DNA of 64,000 bases from Tabrizicola thermarum (GTDB lineage: Bacteria; Pseudomonadota; Alphaproteobacteria; Rhodobacterales; Rhodobacteraceae): positions 1 through 64,000 of the forward strand of contig NZ_QMJY01000014.1 in NCBI RefSeq assembly GCF_003574395.1. Direction: 5' to 3'. A model generated the notes under the pieces. It was not told the origin of the DNA and ran no database searches. It saw nothing but the letters and a program-made list of their open reading frames with translations. Each line of letters starts with the position of its first letter. Position 1 is the stretch's first letter. The translations under genes were made by a program, and so were the position numbers. Below are positions 27,274 through 35,540 of the stretch, piece by piece.

Positions 27274-28844
27274 ACCTCGAGGAAGCGCGGACCGTCCTGC
27301 GGGGTGTCGAGGATTTCGGCCAGCTCGGCCGGGTCCTGACCCACGCTTGCAAAGGGCAGATCGCAGGCCATGGCGAAATGCTCCATGTCCAGAGGCGAAG
27401 GTTCGCAGCCGAGAATGGGGCTGACTTTCGCCTGCCGCATCGCATCGGCGATCTCGCGGAAACCGGCGTTGTTCCAGACGATGAAGGTGATCGGCAGCCT
27501 TTCGTCCAGCGCGGTGCGCAGCTCTCCGGGCGAGAATTGCAGGCCGCCGTCGCCGATCAGGCACACGACGGGAACGCCAGGAGCGGCAAGGGCGGCACCG
27601 ACGGCGGCGCCGGGGGCGTAGCCGAGCGCGCCGTAGCCTGTGGCCGCGTTGAACCAGCCGCCGGGGCGGTCGTGGTCATAGTAGAGGTTCGCGGCATAGA
27701 CCGGCTGGGTGCTGTCGCCGACGATGATCGCCCCCGGCATCGCATCGCGGATCGCCTCGACCATGTCCAGCTGGCCGGGCATCGCTGCGGACAGGGTGGC
27801 AAGTTCCGCCCGTGCGGCCTTGCGTGTGGCTTCGGCCCGTTCCGCCCCTTCGCGGTTGGCGCGGATCGTCATCGGCAACAGCGCGGCCATCATCGCCCCG
27901 GCATCCGCCTTGATCGGCATCCTGGCGGGGTGCCGGGCAAGTTGCTCGGCGCAGATGTCGATGCGGATCATGCCGGACAGGTCCGGCACGCGGCCGTTGA
28001 CATACATGTCATAGTCGGTCGGCCCAAGCTCGGTGCCGATGGCGAGGATCTGATCGGCCTCGGCGATCAGCTTGCGGACTGCGGCGAGGCTGGGCGAGGC
28101 GGGCACCGAAAGGCGGTGGCCGAACATCGCCCCGCGTGCGTTGACGGTCTGGATCACCGGGGCGTCGATGGATTCCGCCAGCTTCTGCAGATGCGCCTCG
28201 GCCCCACGGGTGCCGCCACCGGCGAGGATGACGATCTTCTCGGCCTCGTTCAGCACCGTGGCGATGCTGCGGAGCCGACCCAGCGGCAGCGGCACCGCGC
28301 TGCCCGAAACCACGGGCGGCGGCAGGTCCGGGCAGGGCTGACCCATCATGTTCGTCGAGATCTGGATATGCGCGGGGCCGGGCCGACCCGCCGTCATCGC
28401 GGCGAAGGCGCGGTCCAGGACCTCGCCCAGTGTCCTGGGGTCGGTCACGGTTTCGGTGTGGCAGAGCGCGGCGACCATGGCCCCCTGATCGGGGAGTTCG
28501 TGGAGACGGCCAAGGCCCTTGCCCAGCGTGTCGCTGCGGCCAAGGCCCGAGACCACCAGCATGGGCACAGAGTCCGCCCTTGCCTGCGCCATTGCGGTAA
28601 GCGTGTTGGTCAGGCCGGGGCCGGTGATGACGAAGGCTGCGGCGGGTTTGCCCGCGACCCGGGCATAGCCGTCGGCCATGAAGCCCGCGCCCTGTTCGTG
28701 GCGCGGCGTGACGTGGCGGATCTTGCCCCCGGCGGCGGCGAGGCCGCGATAAAGTTCGATCGTGTGGACGCCGGGGATGCCGAAGACCGTGTCGATCCCG
28801 CGCGCGATCAGGCCTTCGACAAGGCGGATGCCGACGGTGGTCAT
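27261..28844 (-). CDS. aruI: ThDP-dependent 2-ketoarginine decarboxylase (AruI-like)
   Basis: Predicted to decarboxylate 5-guanidino-2-oxopentanoate made by the upstream transaminase. The 527-residue protein has the acetolactate-synthase fold: catalytic Glu50 in TPRHEQGAGFMADGYAR, the central FAD/nucleotide-like domain, and the ThDP/Mg motif starting GDGG near 431 and ending VWNN near 459. Its start overlaps the aruH stop by four bases (ATGA), mirroring the aruH-aruI pair of Pseudomonas aeruginosa. Another ThDP decarboxylase is possible if the neighbour used a different amino acid. Confidence 0.8.
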   Translation of the reverse strand: MTTVGIRLVEGLIARGIDTVFGIPGVHTIELYRGLAAAGGKIRHVTPRHEQGAGFMADGYARVAGKPAAAFVITGPGLTNTLTAMAQARADSVPMLVVSGLGRSDTLGKGLGRLHELPDQGAMVAALCHTETVTDPRTLGEVLDRAFAAMTAGRPGPAHIQISTNMMGQPCPDLPPPVVSGSAVPLPLGRLRSIATVLNEAEKIVILAGGGTRGAEAHLQKLAESIDAPVIQTVNARGAMFGHRLSVPASPSLAAVRKLIAEADQILAIGTELGPTDYDMYVNGRVPDLSGMIRIDICAEQLARHPARMPIKADAGAMMAALLPMTIRANREGAERAEATRKAARAELATLSAAMPGQLDMVEAIRDAMPGAIIVGDSTQPVYAANLYYDHDRPGGWFNAATGYGALGYAPGAAVGAALAAPGVPVVCLIGDGGLQFSPGELRTALDERLPITFIVWNNAGFREIADAMRQAKVSPILGCEPSPLDMEHFAMACDLPFASVGQDPAELAEILDTPQDGPRFLEVQVR

Positions 28845-30028
28845 GCTGCGTTCCCTAGAATGCTGGCCGCGTGGGCGGCGATGCGGGTGGCGGCCTCAAG
28901 GGTCCGGTCGTCGGGTTGCGTGAGCGACAGGCGCAGCCAGCCCTGAAGCCCGGCCCCGAAACTTTCGCCGGGCATGACGGCAACCTTCTGCCGGTCCAGA
29001 AGCCCGCTGGCGAAGGCCTCGCCCGACAGGCCGGTGGCGCGGACGTCGACCAGCGCGAACATGCCGGCCTCGGGCCGGTGGACACGCAGGCCGCCCACGC
29101 CATCCAGCGTCTGCGCAAGGATCGCCGCGCGGCGCGAGAAACGCTGAACCATCCCCTCGGCCACCGGGGAAGGTTCGGAAACTGCAAGTTCGGTGAGGTC
29201 CGCAATGAAGGGTTGCGAGCCGAAAAGCATGGTTTCCGAAAGTGGCAGCATCCGCGCGCAGAACTCTGCCGGGCCGACGCACCAGCCGGAGCGGAAGCCG
29301 GGCGCAGCATGGGACTTGGAGATCGAGGAAGCGACGACAGTGCGTTCGGCCAGTTCGGGGAAGTCCAGCGGCGAGGCGAAGGGGACGTTCGGGAACACCA
29401 TATCCTCGTAGACCTCGTCCGAGAGGATCCACAGGTCATGCGCCTGGGCCAGGGCCCCCAGCGCGCGAATGTCCTCGGCGCGCAGCACGGCACCCGTGGG
29501 GTTGTGCGGGGTGTTGAGGAACAGGACACGGCTGCGCGGCGTGATCCGGGCCGCCACATCGGCAACCTGCATGCGGAAACCGTGTTCCGGGCGCAGCGGA
29601 ACCGGCACCGCCAGCGCGCCGGTCTGGGCGATCAGGCCTTCGTAGGTGGCATACATCGGGTCGCCGATCAGCACCTCGTCCCCCGCCTCGACCAGGGTGC
29701 GCAGCACGGCGTAGAGGACAGTCTGGGTGCCGGGCAGGCACATGATCTGATCCCGGCCGATCTCGCGCCCGCGGCGGGCCGTATAGCGCGCCGCCAGTGC
29801 TGCGACGAGGCCGGGTTCGCCCCGCCCGTTGGAATAGCCGGTGCGGCCCGCCGCCATCGACCGCGCCGCCGCCTCGATGAACCGGGCGGGCGTCGGCACG
29901 TCGGGTTCGCCGATGGTCAGCTCGATGATCTCCTCGCCTGCGGCCTTGAGCGCGCGGGCGCGGGCGTGCAGCGCCCATTTCGCCCCACCCAGTCCAGCCA
30001 GCCGGTCGGTGACAGAGGCGTATCTCAT
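28841..30028 (-). CDS. aruH: Arginine:pyruvate transaminase (AruH-like), PLP enzyme
   Basis: A 395-residue fold-type I aminotransferase. The PLP lysine is Lys238 in SSISKSHAAPGFRSGW, and NTPHNPTG and LSDEVYEDM are present. Compared with P. aeruginosa AruH from memory, the N-terminus (MRY...), EPMYVTYE-like region, ISKSHA and GGMF-like motifs correspond closely. It would move the alpha-amino group of L-arginine to pyruvate, giving 2-ketoarginine and alanine. It overlaps both neighbours by four bases (ATGA), so the three genes form one operon. Confidence 0.82.
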   Translation of the reverse strand: MRYASVTDRLAGLGGAKWALHARARALKAAGEEIIELTIGEPDVPTPARFIEAAARSMAAGRTGYSNGRGEPGLVAALAARYTARRGREIGRDQIMCLPGTQTVLYAVLRTLVEAGDEVLIGDPMYATYEGLIAQTGALAVPVPLRPEHGFRMQVADVAARITPRSRVLFLNTPHNPTGAVLRAEDIRALGALAQAHDLWILSDEVYEDMVFPNVPFASPLDFPELAERTVVASSISKSHAAPGFRSGWCVGPAEFCARMLPLSETMLFGSQPFIADLTELAVSEPSPVAEGMVQRFSRRAAILAQTLDGVGGLRVHRPEAGMFALVDVRATGLSGEAFASGLLDRQKVAVMPGESFGAGLQGWLRLSLTQPDDRTLEAATRIAAHAASILGNAA

Positions 30029-30684
30029 CCGGTTTTCCTTCCAAAGTCCGGCAGCAGCGCAGTATGGGCCAGGAGGTCCACCCCAAGGATCGCCCCGGCC
30101 GAGGCGAGACCGATCGAGACGATCTCGCCCGGTGCAAAGCTTGCCGACAACAGCGAACCCTCGACCCAGAGCCCGTCGATCAGCGCGTTGCAGGCAATCG
30201 CCTCGCGGCGGGTCTGGCCCGGTTCGGTGTCGCGCGGCAGCGCCTCGATCAGCCGTTGCAGCGTGTCGCGATAGGCCAGATAGCCCGCCTCGTGCACCGC
30301 CAGAAGTTCGGGATCGCTGCGCACCTTGTGCATGTAGCCCGCCCAGAGCACCACCGACCCCGCATCCAGCACCGGCGGGCGCAACGATGCAGCGATGAAA
30401 GCGGCCAGACGCTCGGCCGGCTGAGCCCCCACCCCTTCGATCGCATCCGCGCCCTTGGCAGTCATCCCGTCCATCAGCGCGCGATAGGCGGCGCGGTTGA
30501 GTTGATCCTTGGACTGGAAATAATGCCGGATGAGCCCCGGCGTGACCCCTGCGCGTTCGGCGATGGCGCGGACGGTCGCAGCCTCGGGCCCGCCTTCGGC
30601 CACCAGCTCTTGCGTGGCCGCAATCAGCGCGGACCGGCGGTTCTCTTCGCTTTCGCGGCGGTAAAGGCGGCGGGAGCTTTGCAT
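30025..30684 (-). CDS. TetR-family regulator of the aruHI operon
   Basis: A 219-residue regulator. The N-terminal helix-turn-helix reads AATVRAIAERAGVTPGLIRHYF, and the C-terminal part resembles the BetI-type domain (RPPVLDAGSVVLWAGYMHKV). The start at 30684 fits the family length; the longer frame to 30720 runs through the operator. It is the first gene of the operon with aruH and aruI, and the palindrome just upstream suggests self-repression relieved by arginine or 2-ketoarginine. Confidence 0.9.
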   Translation of the reverse strand: MQSSRRLYRRESEENRRSALIAATQELVAEGGPEAATVRAIAERAGVTPGLIRHYFQSKDQLNRAAYRALMDGMTAKGADAIEGVGAQPAERLAAFIAASLRPPVLDAGSVVLWAGYMHKVRSDPELLAVHEAGYLAYRDTLQRLIEALPRDTEPGQTRREAIACNALIDGLWVEGSLLSASFAPGEIVSIGLASAGAILGVDLLAHTALLPDFGRKTG

Positions 30685-30695
30685 CGGGTCACCTG

Positions 30696-30711
30696 TTATA
30701 CGACCGTATAA
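30696..30711. promoter_or_regulatory. Perfect 16-bp operator palindrome for the TetR regulator
   Basis: TTATACG-AC-CGTATAA has perfect 7-base arms and lies 12 bases before the TetR start codon. The size, position and AT-rich arms are typical of a TetR dimer site. Confidence 0.75.
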
Positions 30712-30759
30712 GCGATGCATTGTGCCAGAAAGTCAAGCGGTTGGCACCAGATCGACGCG

Positions 30760-31662
30760 TTAATCGCCGTGGACGTCCTTGTGGATGATGACATCGGCAT
30801 GGGGATAGGCGGCAAGGATGGCCCGGCGCAGGCCGGCTCCGATGGCGTGGGCCTCGCGCAGGGACTGGTCTCCGTCCAGCTCGATATGCAGGTTGACGAA
30901 GACGCGGCTTCCGGCCCGGCGGGTCTTCAGGTCGTGAAAGCCGCGCACCCCCGGCCAGTCGCGGGCAATGCCGGCAATGCCGTTCAGGATCGTCGGATCG
31001 GCTGCCCGGTCCATCAGCGCGTCCCAGGCGTCCTTGCCGATCCGCAGCGCCCCGATGGCCATGACCCCCGCGGCAAGGAGCGCGACCACCGCATCCACCG
31101 AGCCGATCCCGAACCGGCTGGAGATCCACAGCGCCAGGATCGCACCCAGGCTGGGCAGAAGGTCGCCCAGGTAATGCAGCCGGTCCGCCGCGACGACCTT
31201 GCTTCCGGTCCTGCGCGCCACGCGGCCCTGCCACCAGACCAGCCCCAGCGTCAGCGCGATCGAGATGACCATGACGATCAGCCCGCGCCCTTCGGAGGCC
31301 AGTTCGGGCGGCGTCTCGGCGGATAACCGGGCAACGGCCGTCCAACTTATCAGGCCCGCCGAGACCATGATGAAGGCCGATTGCCCCAGCGCGGTCAGGT
31401 CCTCGGCCGAAGTATGGCCGAAGGCGTGATCCTCGTCCGCCGGGCGGGCGGCATAGACGATGGCCGCAGCAGCACCAAGCGACATCACAAGGTCCATCGC
31501 GCTGTCGGCCAGCGAAGCGGCAATGGACAGGGCCCCAGTCTCGGCCAGCGCCCAGAGCTTCAGCGCGACCAGCACCCCGGCCACCAGGACCGAGGCAATG
31601 CCGGCCGAGATCGTCAGCCTTACCTTGCCTTGGGGCGGGTCATTCGATGATTTCATCGGCAT
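30760..31662 (-). CDS. Cation diffusion facilitator transporter (FieF/CDF type)
   Basis: A 300-residue inner-membrane metal/proton antiporter with six membrane segments and a cytoplasmic C-terminal domain. The metal-site motif SLADSAMDLVMS in helix 2 has the DxxxD form, and FGHTSAEDLTALGQS follows. Helix 5 carries a second DAVVALLAAG acidic residue. Fe2+, Zn2+ or Mn2+ is the probable ion. It overlaps the SH3-like gene end by about 20 bases, so the two are likely co-transcribed. Confidence 0.87.
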   Translation of the reverse strand: MPMKSSNDPPQGKVRLTISAGIASVLVAGVLVALKLWALAETGALSIAASLADSAMDLVMSLGAAAAIVYAARPADEDHAFGHTSAEDLTALGQSAFIMVSAGLISWTAVARLSAETPPELASEGRGLIVMVISIALTLGLVWWQGRVARRTGSKVVAADRLHYLGDLLPSLGAILALWISSRFGIGSVDAVVALLAAGVMAIGALRIGKDAWDALMDRAADPTILNGIAGIARDWPGVRGFHDLKTRRAGSRVFVNLHIELDGDQSLREAHAIGAGLRRAILAAYPHADVIIHKDVHGD

Positions 31663-32188
31663 TCACGCCCCAGACTGCGGTTTTGCGGATCCAGCCGCGC
31701 ATACCGTCAAGCGACACCCGGCACCAGTCGGGATTGCATTCCAGCACGCGCCCGACAACGCCGAGTTCCGCCTGGGCGATCACCGTGGCGCTGTCGGAGG
31801 GGTCGTCGCGCAGTTCCGCCATGTCCAGCGTCACCAGAACGGTGCGGACCCCGGACAGGAGCGAATAGTGCACCCAGCCGCCCGCGCCTTCGAAATCCTC
31901 GACCCGGCGCCAGTTCTCGTATTCGGCGGTGATCTTCAGCGGCATTCCCGCGCGGGTGAAGACCCAGTCGATCCGGTGCGTCAGGCCGGGCCCGCGCCGG
32001 GCATTGCCCTCGCTGCCCTTCAGCGACACGAACCGCGGCAAGGGCAGGTTCGTCACACAGCCGACATCGGGCTGGCACTGCTTTTCCGGCGGCTTCTCTG
32101 CGGCGACAGGGGAATCGGTTTCCTGGGCCGCAAGGGACGTGCCGCACAGCGCACCCAGAAGTGCCAGAACGCCCGCAATCCGCATCAT
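31640..32188 (-). CDS. Exported SH3-like domain protein
   Basis: A 182-residue protein with signal peptide MMRIAGVLALLGALCGTSLA. The mature part resembles two bacterial SH3 repeats (DUF1058-like): VSLKGSEGNARRGPGLTHRI to WVHYSLLSGVRTVLV, and AELRDDPSDSATVIAQAELG to WIRKTAVWGV. Two Cys pairs (CQPDVGC; CNPDWC) are consistent with the periplasm. Such proteins bind peptidoglycan or partners in the envelope. It is divergent from the dehydrogenase gene at 32321. Confidence 0.82.
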   Translation of the reverse strand: MMRIAGVLALLGALCGTSLAAQETDSPVAAEKPPEKQCQPDVGCVTNLPLPRFVSLKGSEGNARRGPGLTHRIDWVFTRAGMPLKITAEYENWRRVEDFEGAGGWVHYSLLSGVRTVLVTLDMAELRDDPSDSATVIAQAELGVVGRVLECNPDWCRVSLDGMRGWIRKTAVWGVNADEIIE

Positions 32189-32320
32189 CTTGTCGCCTCA
32201 TCGGGTGTCGCGCTGCGCGCCACCGCCACCGTTACCGCTCTACCTGGGACTTGTGCATCGCCCCGCTTGTCGGCACCTTGCCCCAAGGACGCCGGATTTG
32301 GAAGTGTCGGGGAGATCGCC

Positions 32321-33307
32321 ATGCCTGCCAGCCGCCTGACTGTGGTCGTGACGCGACGCCTGCCCGAAGTGGTCGAGACGCGGATGAAAGAGCTGTTCGA
32401 CGTCGAACTGCGCGACCCGGACCTGGCCATGACGCGCGAGGAACTGGCCGACGCGATGCGGCGGGCGGATGTGCTGGTGCCGACGATCACCGACACGATC
32501 GACGCGGGCCTTCTGGCGCAGGCGGGCGAGAAGCTGAAGCTGATCGCCAATTACGGGGCGGGGGTCGACCATATCGACGTGGCAACGGCGCGGCAGCGGG
32601 GGATACTCGTGTCCAACACCCCCGGCGTGTCCACCGAGGATACCGCCGACATGGTGATGGCGCTGATGCTGGCGGTGATCCGCCGCATCCCCGAGGGGTT
32701 GCGGATCATGCAGTCGGGCAGCTGGACCGGCTGGTCGCCGATGGCCAATCTGGGCGGCCGGCTGGGCGGTCGGCGGCTGGGGATCCTGGGGATGGGCCGG
32801 ATCGGCCAGGCGGTCGCGCGGCGGGCGCGGGCCTTCGGGCTGCAAGTGCATTACCACAACCGCAAACGCCTGCGCCCCGAGATCGAGGCCGAGCACGAGG
32901 CGACCTGGTGGGAAAGCCTGGACCAGATGCTGGCGCGGATGGACATCGTTTCGGTCAACTGCCCGCATACGCCCTCGACCTTCCACCTGCTGAACGCGCG
33001 GCGGCTGAAGCTGATGAAGCCGACAGCGGTAGTGGTGAACACCTCGCGCGGCGAGGTGATCGACCAGAACGCCCTGACCCGGGCGCTGCGGGCCGGAGAG
33101 CTGGCCGGGGCGGGGCTTGACGTCTACGAACAGGGCACCGACATCAACCCGCGCCTGCTGGAACTGCCCAACGTCGTCCTTTTGCCGCACATGGGCTCGG
33201 CCACGCTGGAAGGCCGGATCGAGATGGGCGAGAAGGTCATCATCAACATCAAGACCTTCGCTGATGGCCACCGACCGCCGGATCAGGTCGTCCCCGGCAT
33301 GTTCTGA
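32321..33307 (+). CDS. D-2-hydroxyacid dehydrogenase (glyoxylate reductase-like)
   Basis: A 328-residue NAD(P)H-dependent enzyme. The nucleotide-binding site GILGMGRIGQAVARRA lies mid-protein, with the active-site Arg in NTSRGEVIDQNAL and the Glu/His pair in the late ELPNVVLLPHMGSAT segment. The glyoxylate/hydroxypyruvate reductase branch is favoured by NYGAGVDHIDV, but the substrate is not certain. The start at 32321 follows GGGGAGATCGCC. It lies directly upstream of the first small-protein cassette. Confidence 0.9.
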   Translation: MPASRLTVVVTRRLPEVVETRMKELFDVELRDPDLAMTREELADAMRRADVLVPTITDTIDAGLLAQAGEKLKLIANYGAGVDHIDVATARQRGILVSNTPGVSTEDTADMVMALMLAVIRRIPEGLRIMQSGSWTGWSPMANLGGRLGGRRLGILGMGRIGQAVARRARAFGLQVHYHNRKRLRPEIEAEHEATWWESLDQMLARMDIVSVNCPHTPSTFHLLNARRLKLMKPTAVVVNTSRGEVIDQNALTRALRAGELAGAGLDVYEQGTDINPRLLELPNVVLLPHMGSATLEGRIEMGEKVIINIKTFADGHRPPDQVVPGMF

Positions 33308-33511
33308 CCGCAGCCGCGAGGCACGTCGTGCCGCATGGGTTGTGTCCGAACCCTTGGCTTCCACAACCTGGTGGCGAAGCTCCCCATTTTTCTGTGGAGA
33401 AACTGTTTCCACTGGTGCGGATTGGATTGCGGCGCACTGTCCCGCAGACTAAGCGTCGGGGACGAAGCTGCGGCCCTGGAGCCGCAGCCGTCGGGACATG
33501 GAGAGAAAAGA

Positions 33512-33739
33512 ATGCAGGAATTCCTGAAAGCGGCCGTGATTGCCGCCACATCGCTTGGCGCCTCGGTCGCTCATGCCGGCGGTCCGGTCATCATCGAGGA
33601 AGAGGGCCAGCCGGAAGTCGTCGCCGAGTCGCCCCGTTCGGGCTGGATCGTGCCGGTCGTGATCGGCCTGGCGCTGGTCTGCGCCATCGCGTGCGGTGGC
33701 GGCGATGATGATCCGGCACCCGATACGGGAAGCAAATAA
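33512..33739 (+). CDS. Tandem small exported protein, copy A
   Basis: A 75-residue protein with GGAGAG before the start. A signal peptide (cleavage after AHA) exposes GGPVIIEEEG. The core continues to a membrane helix starting at GWIVPVV and closing CAIACG, and ends in a short acidic tail (GGDDDPAPDTGSK). No known family is recognised. It is the first of four consecutive paralogues; the 40 residues from GGPV to ACG differ from the other copies at only five positions. An inner-membrane protein with a periplasmic acidic N-terminus is predicted. Confidence 0.8.
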   Translation: MQEFLKAAVIAATSLGASVAHAGGPVIIEEEGQPEVVAESPRSGWIVPVVIGLALVCAIACGGGDDDPAPDTGSK

Positions 33740-33746
33740 GTCCAAT

Positions 33747-33781
33747 CCGATCTGTCGTGCGCCCCCCCCGGGCCAGATCGG
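33747..33781 (+). terminator. Hairpin after copy A
   Basis: CCGATCTG at 33747-33754 pairs with CAGATCGG at 33774-33781 across a C-rich 19-base loop, eight bases after the stop of copy A. No T-run follows, so it is only a possible terminator. Confidence 0.35.
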
Positions 33782-33991
33782 GGACGCCTTCCGAAAGCCT
33801 TCTGGCAGACTGACTTGCTGGACGCACATGCGACCAGCGGGGCGGTTACTGTTGCAATTGGGCCAAATTCTGCCACGGATTTGACCCGGCAACCACGAAT
33901 CCGTTGTGCCGATCCTGTCACCTGCCTAGCGTTTGACTCGGGCCGGTGGGTGCCGGTACCGGAAGTCTCCGGACAACAGAAAGGACACTCC

Positions 33992-34219
33992 ATGATGAAA
34001 TCTACCGCGCCGTTGCTGGCGCTTGCGATGACCGCGTCCTCTGCCTTCGCGGGCGGCCCGGTCGTTGTCGAGGAGGAAGGCCAACCGGAAGTCGTCGCGG
34101 AATCGCCGCGCTCGGGCTGGATCGTCCCCGTGGTTGTCGGCCTGGTGCTGATCTGCGCCATTGCCTGCGGCAATGACGATGAGGAAACCGGTCCGCCGCC
34201 GCCTACGCCGGCTCCGTGA
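33992..34219 (+). CDS. Tandem small exported protein, copy B
   Basis: A 75-residue paralogue of copy A with the same layout: signal peptide ending SAFA, acidic EEEGQPEVVAESPRSG segment, one membrane helix (WIVPVVVGLVLICAIAC) and a hydrophilic tail that ends in prolines (GPPPPTPAP). A GAAAGGAC ribosome binding site lies seven bases before the ATG pair. The 252-base gap to copy A contains its own leader, so each copy is probably transcribed separately. Confidence 0.8.
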   Translation: MMKSTAPLLALAMTASSAFAGGPVVVEEEGQPEVVAESPRSGWIVPVVVGLVLICAIACGNDDEETGPPPPTPAP

Positions 34220-34251
34220 CGCCCGGCTGAAGACCAACAACGCGATTTCCT

Positions 34252-34281
34252 GACGCGGCGGTCAGCGTGAAGCGCCGCGTC
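34252..34281 (+). terminator. Hairpin after copy B
   Basis: GACGCGGCG at 34252-34260 pairs with CGCCGCGTC at 34273-34281; the loop contains GCGTGA. The hairpin after copy D (35444-35473) has nearly the same sequence, so it travels with the gene cassette. The rest of the 34220-34701 gap holds no gene; the leader of copy C occupies its end. Confidence 0.55.
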
Positions 34282-34572
34282 AGTTCTTGCGTTCGCCGAA
34301 GCGGGCGCGCTGTGATGCCAAGCGGGTTTCGCGCTTTGCTCTTCCATCGCCACGCGGGCCTTGCTTTCCGACTGGCCGTGGCAGTTCGTCGCCGCCACCT
34401 TCGCTCCCGTCACTTTCGCAGTCTTTCCGGCCCTGCGACGACTGCTGTCAGCCTGTGCGGCGATCGGCGTGCCAGCCAGCACAGGCGGTTTCCCAGGCCC
34501 GCTTTGGTGCAGTCCTGCCGCGGGAAAGCGACCGGACGGCCGCCCGGCGAGCAGGAAACACGAAGCTGTGAG

Positions 34573-34626
34573 GCATCTTTGATACAGGTGCCGACTGTCG
34601 AACAGGACAGGCGGCAATCCGCTTGC
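34573..34626 (+). promoter_or_regulatory. Conserved leader block upstream of copy C
   Basis: GCATCTTTG near 34573 and CGGCAATCCGCTTGC at 34612-34626 recur in the same order upstream of copy D (35061-35109), where the second part reads CGGCAATTCCGCTTGC. Conservation of non-coding sequence suggests a promoter or regulator site copied along with the gene. Confidence 0.5.
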
Positions 34627-34701
34627 AATTCGTAAATTCCGATGCGATGCGAGTCTCATCCGATGGGGTGATGCCGTCGCGTGAAAGAAGGGAAAGTGGA
34701 A

Positions 34702-34908
34702 ATGAAACGTATTGCTGCATCTGTTCTGGCGCTCACCAGCGCGTTCAGCTCGACCGCCTTTGCTGGCGGCCCGGTCATGGTCGAAGAAGAAGGCCAGCCG
34801 GAAGTCGTTGCCGAATCGCCGCGTTCGGGCTGGATCGTTCCGGTCGTCGTCGGCCTGGTGCTGGTCTGCGCCATCGCCTGCGGAAACGACGACAACAACG
34901 GCGAATAA
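34702..34908 (+). CDS. Tandem small exported protein, copy C
   Basis: At 68 residues, the shortest copy. The signal peptide ends STAFA; the GGPVMVEEEG start, acidic linker and membrane helix match the other copies, but the tail is only GNDDNNGE. The ATG at 34702 follows GGGAAAGTGGA; a GTG at 34681 would add seven residues. Its leader is similar to that of copy D, making C and D the closest pair. Confidence 0.8.
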   Translation: MKRIAASVLALTSAFSSTAFAGGPVMVEEEGQPEVVAESPRSGWIVPVVVGLVLVCAIACGNDDNNGE

Positions 34909-34917
34909 TGTTCGGCC

Positions 34918-34952
34918 GTCGCGCGCCGGCTGAAATGTGACGGCCGCGCGAC
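34918..34952 (+). terminator. First hairpin after copy C
   Basis: GTCGCGCG at 34918-34925 pairs with CGCGCGAC at 34945-34952, ten bases after the stop of copy C. A stronger terminator follows at 34971. Confidence 0.45.
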
Positions 34953-34970
34953 CCGACATTGACAGGCCTT

Positions 34971-35003
34971 GACGGCGGCGCCTTGGCGCTGCCGTCTTTT
35001 TTT
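34971..35003 (+). terminator. Strong intrinsic terminator after copy C
   Basis: GACGGCGGCG pairs with CGCTGCCGTC (one G-T pair) over a CCTTGG loop, followed by a run of seven Ts. This is the clearest Rho-independent terminator in the window and separates copy C from copy D. Confidence 0.85.
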
Positions 35004-35060
35004 ATCGCCCGCCAGACTGCGGTCGCTCTGCCGCTTTGGCCTGCCGACAGGCGAACTGGT

Positions 35061-35109
35061 GCATCTTTGGCACAGCCTGTTGCATCTGTGCTGCGGCAAT
35101 TCCGCTTGC
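35061..35109 (+). promoter_or_regulatory. Conserved leader block upstream of copy D
   Basis: Carries the same GCATCTTTG and CGGCAATTCCGCTTGC elements as the leader of copy C, about 80 bases before the copy D start. A TTGGCAC...TTGC pair inside it resembles a sigma-54 site but the spacing is one base too long. Confidence 0.5.
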
Positions 35110-35189
35110 GCTTGAAGCGCGGGATGCATCGCGGGACTGTCGGGCGTCGGCCGGATCAGAGCCGCAAAAAAAGACATGAGGAAAAGCAG

Positions 35190-35417
35190 ATGAAGAAAAT
35201 TGCAACCGCCGCACTGGCGTTTTCGATCGCTTTCGGCACCACGGCCAGCTTTGCCGGTGGCCCGGTGGTCATCGAAGAGGAAGGCCAGCCGGAAGTCGTC
35301 GCAGAATCGCCCCGTTCGGGCTGGATCGTGCCGGTCGTCGTGGGCCTGGTGCTGGTCTGCGCCATCGCTTGCGGCAATGACGACGAAACCCCGACGCGGA
35401 CGGGTGTCCGCGGCTAA
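35190..35417 (+). CDS. Tandem small exported protein, copy D
   Basis: A 75-residue paralogue with a GAGGAAAAG ribosome binding site. The signal peptide ends TASFA, then GGPVVIEEEG, the invariant QPEVVAESPRSG, the membrane helix and a tail GNDDETPTRTGVRG. In all copies the helix ends with two cysteines three residues apart (CAIAC), possibly near the cytoplasmic face. No function can be assigned. Confidence 0.8.
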   Translation: MKKIATAALAFSIAFGTTASFAGGPVVIEEEGQPEVVAESPRSGWIVPVVVGLVLVCAIACGNDDETPTRTGVRG

Positions 35418-35443
35418 GGGTCTCTGGATCACTGCGTGATTTC

Positions 35444-35473
35444 GGCGCGGCGGTCCGCGTGACACGCCGCGCC
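35444..35473 (+). terminator. Hairpin after copy D
   Basis: GGCGCGGCG at 35444-35452 pairs with CGCCGCGCC at 35465-35473, followed by TTT. Loop and stem are close to those of the hairpin after copy B. Confidence 0.6.
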
Positions 35474-35540
35474 TTTCCCGGGCCGACCGCCGCCCTCCCC
35501 CGGTTCCGACCGTCGGGACCGGGGCACCTTGCGCAAACGC

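Noticed and set aside
25947-28946. A 999-codon plus-strand frame through the MFS and aruI genes
   Set aside because: It crosses two recognised genes in other frames and shows no domain; it is a shadow frame.
35070-35085. Sigma-54-like promoter (TTGGCAC ... TTGC) before small-protein copy D
   Set aside because: The distance between the GG and GC elements is 11 bases instead of 10, and copy C lacks an equivalent site.
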